From NCBI RefSeq assembly GCF_011039085.1, contig NZ_JAAKEI010000001.1, positions 82,636 through 146,635 of the forward strand: a stretch of 64,000 bases of DNA, given 5' to 3'. Position numbers and translations under genes: made by a program. Within the stretch, counting starts at the first letter, position 1, and each line of letters starts with the position of its first letter. This stretch comes from Desulfovibrio sp. ZJ369 (GTDB lineage: Bacteria > Desulfobacterota > Desulfovibrionia > Desulfovibrionales > Desulfovibrionaceae). The notes below the pieces were generated by a model, which searched no databases, had not been told where the DNA came from, and worked only from the letters and a program-made list of their open reading frames with translations. This document shows, piece after piece, positions 60,416 through 64,000 of this stretch.

Positions 60416-62587
60416 ATGGCGTTAAAAGAGGCATATACAGCACAAGAGCTTGCAATACTTTTAGGCTGTGCAGTCCAGTCAGCGAACCGAACAGCCAAAC
60501 ATGAAAATTGGCAGTACCGCAAGAGGGCGGGACGTGGAGGCGGTAATGAATGGCTTGTTTCCTCCATGCCGGACGCGACACAACGCGCCCTCCAGATGGC
60601 GGAGGAACGCCGGGCGATAGAGGAAGAATCTGCCCACAATGCCGCCCTTCCAACCGTTGTCGCTTCCCAGCTTCCTTCCCCGGCACGGCAGGCCATTCTC
60701 GACGACAAGCGCCGCTACAAAGCCCTCGCCAAGGCCGATCTTCTTGACCTCTATCTGAACTGGCAGCGCAAATATGGCGCGACGGTATCTCAAAAAGAGG
60801 CATTCATTCACGCCTACCAGGGCGGTGCCTGGTCTAAATTGCTGACCGAGCTTGGCCCGCGCATCAGCTGGAAGAGTCTTGAACGCTGGAAGCTGGAGCA
60901 GAAAAAAGCCGGCAGCGTTCTGGCCCTGGCCGACGCTCGCGGGCTGGCCCATCGCGGCAAGTCCATGCTCACCGAGCAGCACAGGTCCATCATTCTGGGG
61001 CAGGTTATGGACGGAGACCGCCAGATCAGCACCTGCGTCAGGATCATTCAGGCCCGGTGCCAGGCGGAAAACATCGCCATTCCCTCTGAAGACACGATCC
61101 GCCGCTGGGTCAGCGACTATTCCAGGGTCAGCTTCCAGAACTGGACGCTTTTCCGCAAGGGCGAAAAGGCATGGAACGACGACTGCGCCCTGTCCATCCT
61201 GCGCGACTGGAGTCTGGTGGATGTGGGCGACATCGTGATCGCCGACGGCCACACCCTGAACTTCGAGACCATCAACCCGGAAACCGGCAAACCCTGCCGC
61301 ATGACGCTCCTGCTCTATTTTGACGGCGCGAGCCGCTATCCGCTGGGCTGGGAGGTCATGGCGACTGAAAACACCCAGTGCATAGCCAGCGCATTTCGCC
61401 GGGCGTGCATCCGATTGGGGAAATTCCCGCGAGTTGTCTATCTCGACAACGGCAAGGCGTTTCGTTCCCGCTTTTTCAAGGGCTGTCCCGATTTTGAGCA
61501 GGCCGGATTCCTTGGCCTCTATCGTGATCTTGGCTGCGCGGTCATCCACGCATGGCCCTACCACGGCCAGAGCAAGCCCATTGAACGGTTTTTCGGAACC
61601 ATGCATGAGCTTGAGGAACTGACGCCGTCCTATACTGGCTGGAATATCGACCATAAGCCTGCCAGACTGCAAAGAAATGAGAAGCTGCATCGCCGGCTGC
61701 ATGAAAAGCTCGGACGCGGACCGCTGACGCTTGAAGAGACCCACTACTGGCTTGCCGCCTGGTTTGAGATGTATGCCGCGCGCCCGCAAACGCGCACGCA
61801 TTTGAAGGGCAAAACGCCGGGCGAAGTTTTCCTTGATGGACGCGGCCCCGGCGTGGACGTGGACAGGCTGACGCTGATGATGCTGCAGAAGGAGATTCGC
61901 ACCATCAGCAAGGACGGCATCCGCATGTTTGGGCGGCTTTACTGGAGCGAGGAGCTTTCCAACAGACGCCACCCCGTTCTGGTGCGCTACGATTTGCAAC
62001 TTTCCCCATACACCGTGCTTGTCTACGACCTTGAAGGCAACAAAATCTGCGAAGCACGCGACCGCGAGCATTACAAGATCGCCTGCGGCATTCATCCGGC
62101 AGCCAGTGTTCTTGGAACTGAAGAGCAAAGACGGGATTTGTCAGAAGCCCTCGCGCTTACCAAATCCCAGGCACGCGAAGCCAAGTCGGGCATCAAGGGG
62201 TTTGTGGAAGGCATCATTGTGCCGGAAGTGCGCCAGAGCCAGCAGATAGCAAAAGCGCCACAAAGCATCCCCGCAGAGAAGAAGGTGGCCGCGCTTTCTC
62301 CCAAAGACAAGGCAGTAATCGAGGCTGCCAAAGCCCAAGCCCTTCTGGAGCAGGATGACTCTGTCTACCAGCCCTCAATGCTGCGCCGCTGGCCCGACGA
62401 GCCGAGCCGCTACGCCTACATCTGGGACGTCCGCTATGAGCAGAATGTGGAACTGGTGCCAGAGGACGCGGCATTCATGGACGCCTTTGAACAGACACCC
62501 CAATACCAGAACAATTACAAATCCCTCTACGACACGAAGCTGGAACTGCGGAACTTCCGCAGGAACCAGTGCGCAGCCGCAGGATAA
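60416..62587 (+). CDS. Mu-type transposase A (DDE recombinase)
   Basis: Catalyses transpositional integration and replication of the prophage. An N-terminal Mu DNA-binding wHTH (about 1-60: EAYTAQELAILLGCAVQSAN) that in Mu binds the enhancer is followed by end-binding helical domains, then the RNase-H-like catalytic core with Asp in IVIADGHTLNFE, Asp in VVYLDNGKAF and Glu in SKPIERFFGTM, and a C-terminal beta-barrel/B-interaction region. It has 723 residues, longer than Mu A (663). The ATG at 60416 is chosen: AGGTGA, whose AG belongs to the duplicated CTAG, provides the ribosome site. The GTG at 60407 lacks one. Confidence 0.93.
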   Translation: MALKEAYTAQELAILLGCAVQSANRTAKHENWQYRKRAGRGGGNEWLVSSMPDATQRALQMAEERRAIEEESAHNAALPTVVASQLPSPARQAILDDKRRYKALAKADLLDLYLNWQRKYGATVSQKEAFIHAYQGGAWSKLLTELGPRISWKSLERWKLEQKKAGSVLALADARGLAHRGKSMLTEQHRSIILGQVMDGDRQISTCVRIIQARCQAENIAIPSEDTIRRWVSDYSRVSFQNWTLFRKGEKAWNDDCALSILRDWSLVDVGDIVIADGHTLNFETINPETGKPCRMTLLLYFDGASRYPLGWEVMATENTQCIASAFRRACIRLGKFPRVVYLDNGKAFRSRFFKGCPDFEQAGFLGLYRDLGCAVIHAWPYHGQSKPIERFFGTMHELEELTPSYTGWNIDHKPARLQRNEKLHRRLHEKLGRGPLTLEETHYWLAAWFEMYAARPQTRTHLKGKTPGEVFLDGRGPGVDVDRLTLMMLQKEIRTISKDGIRMFGRLYWSEELSNRRHPVLVRYDLQLSPYTVLVYDLEGNKICEARDREHYKIACGIHPAASVLGTEEQRRDLSEALALTKSQAREAKSGIKGFVEGIIVPEVRQSQQIAKAPQSIPAEKKVAALSPKDKAVIEAAKAQALLEQDDSVYQPSMLRRWPDEPSRYAYIWDVRYEQNVELVPEDAAFMDAFEQTPQYQNNYKSLYDTKLELRNFRRNQCAAAG

Positions 62588-62608
62588 CCCAAACAGGGAG
62601 TGAAAAAG

Positions 62609-63322
62609 ATGCGAGACGTAATCATTCCAACAGATGCCACAGCGCGCTTCAACACGGCGGTTGACGCCGTTGTGGAGGGCGGGCGCGGCACGAGCGGCTT
62701 TATCCTCGCCCACGGCCAGGCCGGGCGCGGAAAGTCCGTGGCCGCAGACCAGTATCACTACCAGCGCGGCGGAGCTTACGTCCGCGTCTGGGAGGGCTGG
62801 ACGCAAGCCGCCTTTCTTCAGCGCGTCCTCTTCGAGGTGCGCGGAAAAAACGGCGACCTGCCGCGTATTTCGGCGGACAGGGCCAAGCAGGCCATCGTTG
62901 AGCTGCTTGAACGCGACCGCACGCCAATATTCGTTGATGAGGCTGACCGGCTTGCCATCGGACGCATAGAAGATCTGCGTGACATCCTCGAAAAGACCGG
63001 CGCACCCATCATTTTGATTGGCGAAGAGGCCATTTTCGGGCTGCTTTCCGAGCGGCGCAGAGTGTGGAGCCGCGTCGCGCATGAGGTTGAATTCGGCCCC
63101 ATTTCGCCTGCCGAGGTGGCCGTATACGCCATGAAAGCCGCAGGTCTGGATATCCCTCCGGAGCTTTGCAAGCGCATCGCGGAACGCGCCGAGGGAGACT
63201 TCCGCCTGGTGCGCAACATGATGCTCCTGCTGGAAAAGGCGGCCAGGGCTGCCGAAAACTTCAAGGTGGACGCGGCCATGCTGGAAACCGTCTTCTCCGC
63301 AAGACCGTGGCGGCGAAAGTAG
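62609..63322 (+). CDS. Mu B-type AAA+ ATPase, target-DNA activator
   Basis: ATP-dependent DNA-binding protein that delivers target DNA to transposase A and gives target immunity. Walker A GQAGRGKS (about 37-44), Walker B PIFVDEAD (about 107-114), and sensor-type Arg region ERRRVWSRVAHEVEFG. It has 237 residues, shorter than Mu B (312), with the N-terminal HTH reduced or missing. The ATG at 62609 follows CAGGGAGTGAAAAAG. Its TAG stop is the first three bases of a palindromic element; no further prophage gene follows before an IS. Confidence 0.9.
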   Translation: MRDVIIPTDATARFNTAVDAVVEGGRGTSGFILAHGQAGRGKSVAADQYHYQRGGAYVRVWEGWTQAAFLQRVLFEVRGKNGDLPRISADRAKQAIVELLERDRTPIFVDEADRLAIGRIEDLRDILEKTGAPIILIGEEAIFGLLSERRRVWSRVAHEVEFGPISPAEVAVYAMKAAGLDIPPELCKRIAERAEGDFRLVRNMMLLLEKAARAAENFKVDAAMLETVFSARPWRRK

Positions 63323-63440
63323 AGCGTTTTGCTAATGGAATTAGCTAAACGCTCTGGCAGGGCGAAGCCATGCCCGCCGCGTAGGCGCAGGCGCAATTTA
63401 CTTGCGCCGTTAAGCGCCGGAGCGAGCGTTTCAAAAGCAG
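63320..63440. repeat. Modular palindromic element starting at the MuB stop, truncated by an IS
   Basis: TAGAGCGTTTTGCTAAT…ATTAGCTAAACGCTCT, GGCAGGGCGAAGCCATGCCC, the GGCGCAA/TTGCGCC hairpin, GCCGGAGCGAGCGTTTCA, then AAAAGCA. The usual last bases (ATATGCTCTA) are missing because the IS1-type element begins there. Confidence 0.82.
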
Positions 63441-64000
63441 AGAGTATTAACTAAATAATGTTTTAATGTCATCCAGAGTTCCATTCACATGAAACCTGGC
63501 AAAAAGAGCCATCGCAAGTCAACCATGTGCAGACTTCGTGAAACAACGACCGACTTTCGGCGGAATCTGGCAAACCAGTGACGCTGGCGACAATTATTCC
63601 TTTCTATGCGGACTGTGCCACTTTTCCCCTGAAGCAGATCGTTTTCGCCTATCTCCAGAGGATAAACCTTCCACTTGTCCGTACAGTAAAACCAGACTTT
63701 CCACTTTTTCAAGCGCTCCATCAATCTATGGAGGGTAGCCTGATCACGCCCGCCACATTCCCAGTCGATGAGTTGACCGGTATCACGACAATAGGCTTTC
63801 CAGATCCAAAGTTTGTTTTTTTGACTTTAGAAAATGCCACATTTCATCAAGTTCAATAATGATGGCCTCACCAGGCTCAGACTTTTCATAAACACGTTCC
63901 GCAAAATTTCGTACCCAACGTAAAACAGCGGGGGGTGAAACATGAAAAATTCGGGCAATGGCAGACAGGGACAGACCCATGGTATACAGCGTGACAGCAA
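63441..64000 (-). mobile_element. IS1-family element, partial (runs off the window)
   Basis: The element begins where the palindromic repeat is cut, 6 nt before the transposase stop. Only the transposase 3' part lies in the window. Its inverted repeats and target duplication cannot be checked because the other end is outside. Confidence 0.7.
63447..64000 (-). pseudogene. IS1-family transposase, partial, with two frame changes
   Basis: Read through, the protein gives TMGLSLSAIARIFHVSPPAV (HTH), IIIELDEMWHFLKSKK (first Asp), then after an A7 tract (63816-63822) NKLWIWKAYCRDTGQLIDWE, FYCTDKWKVYP, RIERNNCRQRHWFARFRRKS and finally MALFARFHVNGTLDDIKTLF. The A7 change may be a programmed frameshift. 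The second change near 63520 (ACTTGCG where ACTTGACG is expected) looks like a one-base deletion in the C-terminal part, so this copy is probably inactive. The 5' end is beyond the window. Confidence 0.8.

Larger units (their letters stand above)
58855..63322 (+). mobile_element. Mu-like transposable prophage, left part
   Basis: The gene order is that of the left end of Mu: leftward repressor, rightward Ner-like, A transposase, B ATPase. The 5' terminus is placed at TG 58855-58856, where the hxlR frame loses similarity. Three transposase-site-like repeats follow. Downstream of B the expected early and structural genes are absent within the window; a palindromic element and an IS1-type element follow instead. 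So the prophage is either interrupted here and continues beyond the window, or is a remnant. Predicted target duplication: GGTTA (58850-58854). Confidence 0.8.

Overview
The window is a GC-rich, densely packed chromosomal segment. The gene set (divergent sigma-54 regulators, TauE/SafE permease, lactate-oxidase-like GlcD/GlcF pair, NAD malic enzyme, SelA, RNase J, HflKC) is what one expects from a Desulfovibrio-type sulfate reducer, although no sulfate-reduction gene lies in the window, so this assignment is inference.\n\nLayout. 1-5.1 kb: the end of an ExoIII-type nuclease, a membrane-bound lytic transglycosylase, an S24-fold regulator lacking its catalytic residues, and hflKC. 5.4-7.7 kb: a small membrane protein and RNase J. 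8-15.4 kb: a TolC-like protein divergent from a complete Tol-Pal cluster (tolQ, tolR, tolA, a 60-residue oddity, a protein with two TonB/TolA-type C-terminal domains, tolB, pal). 15.5-17.5 kb: a 2-hydroxyacid dehydrogenase, an amidohydrolase and the SRP RNA. 17.7-27.3 kb: a FadR-type regulator divergent from a long organic-acid cluster (CitE-like lyase, malic enzyme, FAD oxidase subunit, Fe-S subunit, citD, a short citE paralogue, citF). Together these could split citrate or a related acid, decarboxylate the C4 product to pyruvate and exchange lactate with pyruvate. 27.4-30.3 kb: an NtrC-type two-component pair. 30.8-34.6 kb: pgi, a Cys-rich protein, YchJ and two membrane proteins. 34.9-37 kb: a sigma-54 operon for a TauE-like permease, divergent from a membrane-anchored sigma-54 activator that is translationally coupled to a PEP-synthase-like protein (37.1-42.3 kb). 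42.5-52.6 kb: selA, M18 aminopeptidase, thiD, cstA, cobU between two exported proteins of unknown function, and an MFS permease. 53-54.1 kb: an IS5-type element next to tRNA-Leu(CAA). 54.4-57.2 kb: an EamA / phosphodiesterase / deacetylase operon. 57.4-58.9 kb: two flavodoxin-family reductases (one frameshifted) and the 5' stump of an hxlR-type regulator. 58.9 kb to the end: the left end of a Mu-like prophage (repressor, Ner-like protein, MuA, MuB), interrupted at its distal side by an IS1-type element.\n\nTwo layers of mobile DNA overlay the genes. First, a family of modular palindromic intergenic elements (TAGAGC...GCTCTA ends) occurs at about 15 places; at several genes the terminal TAG is the stop codon. 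Second, a CTAG-targeting IS5-type element sits in the tail of one of these elements, and a 126-bp derivative with the same ends sits between the prophage ner-like and A genes. The most informative single site is the Mu-like left end at about 58855: three copies of a transposase-site-like motif are spaced almost as L1/L2/L3 are in phage Mu, and the end falls inside the hxlR fragment.
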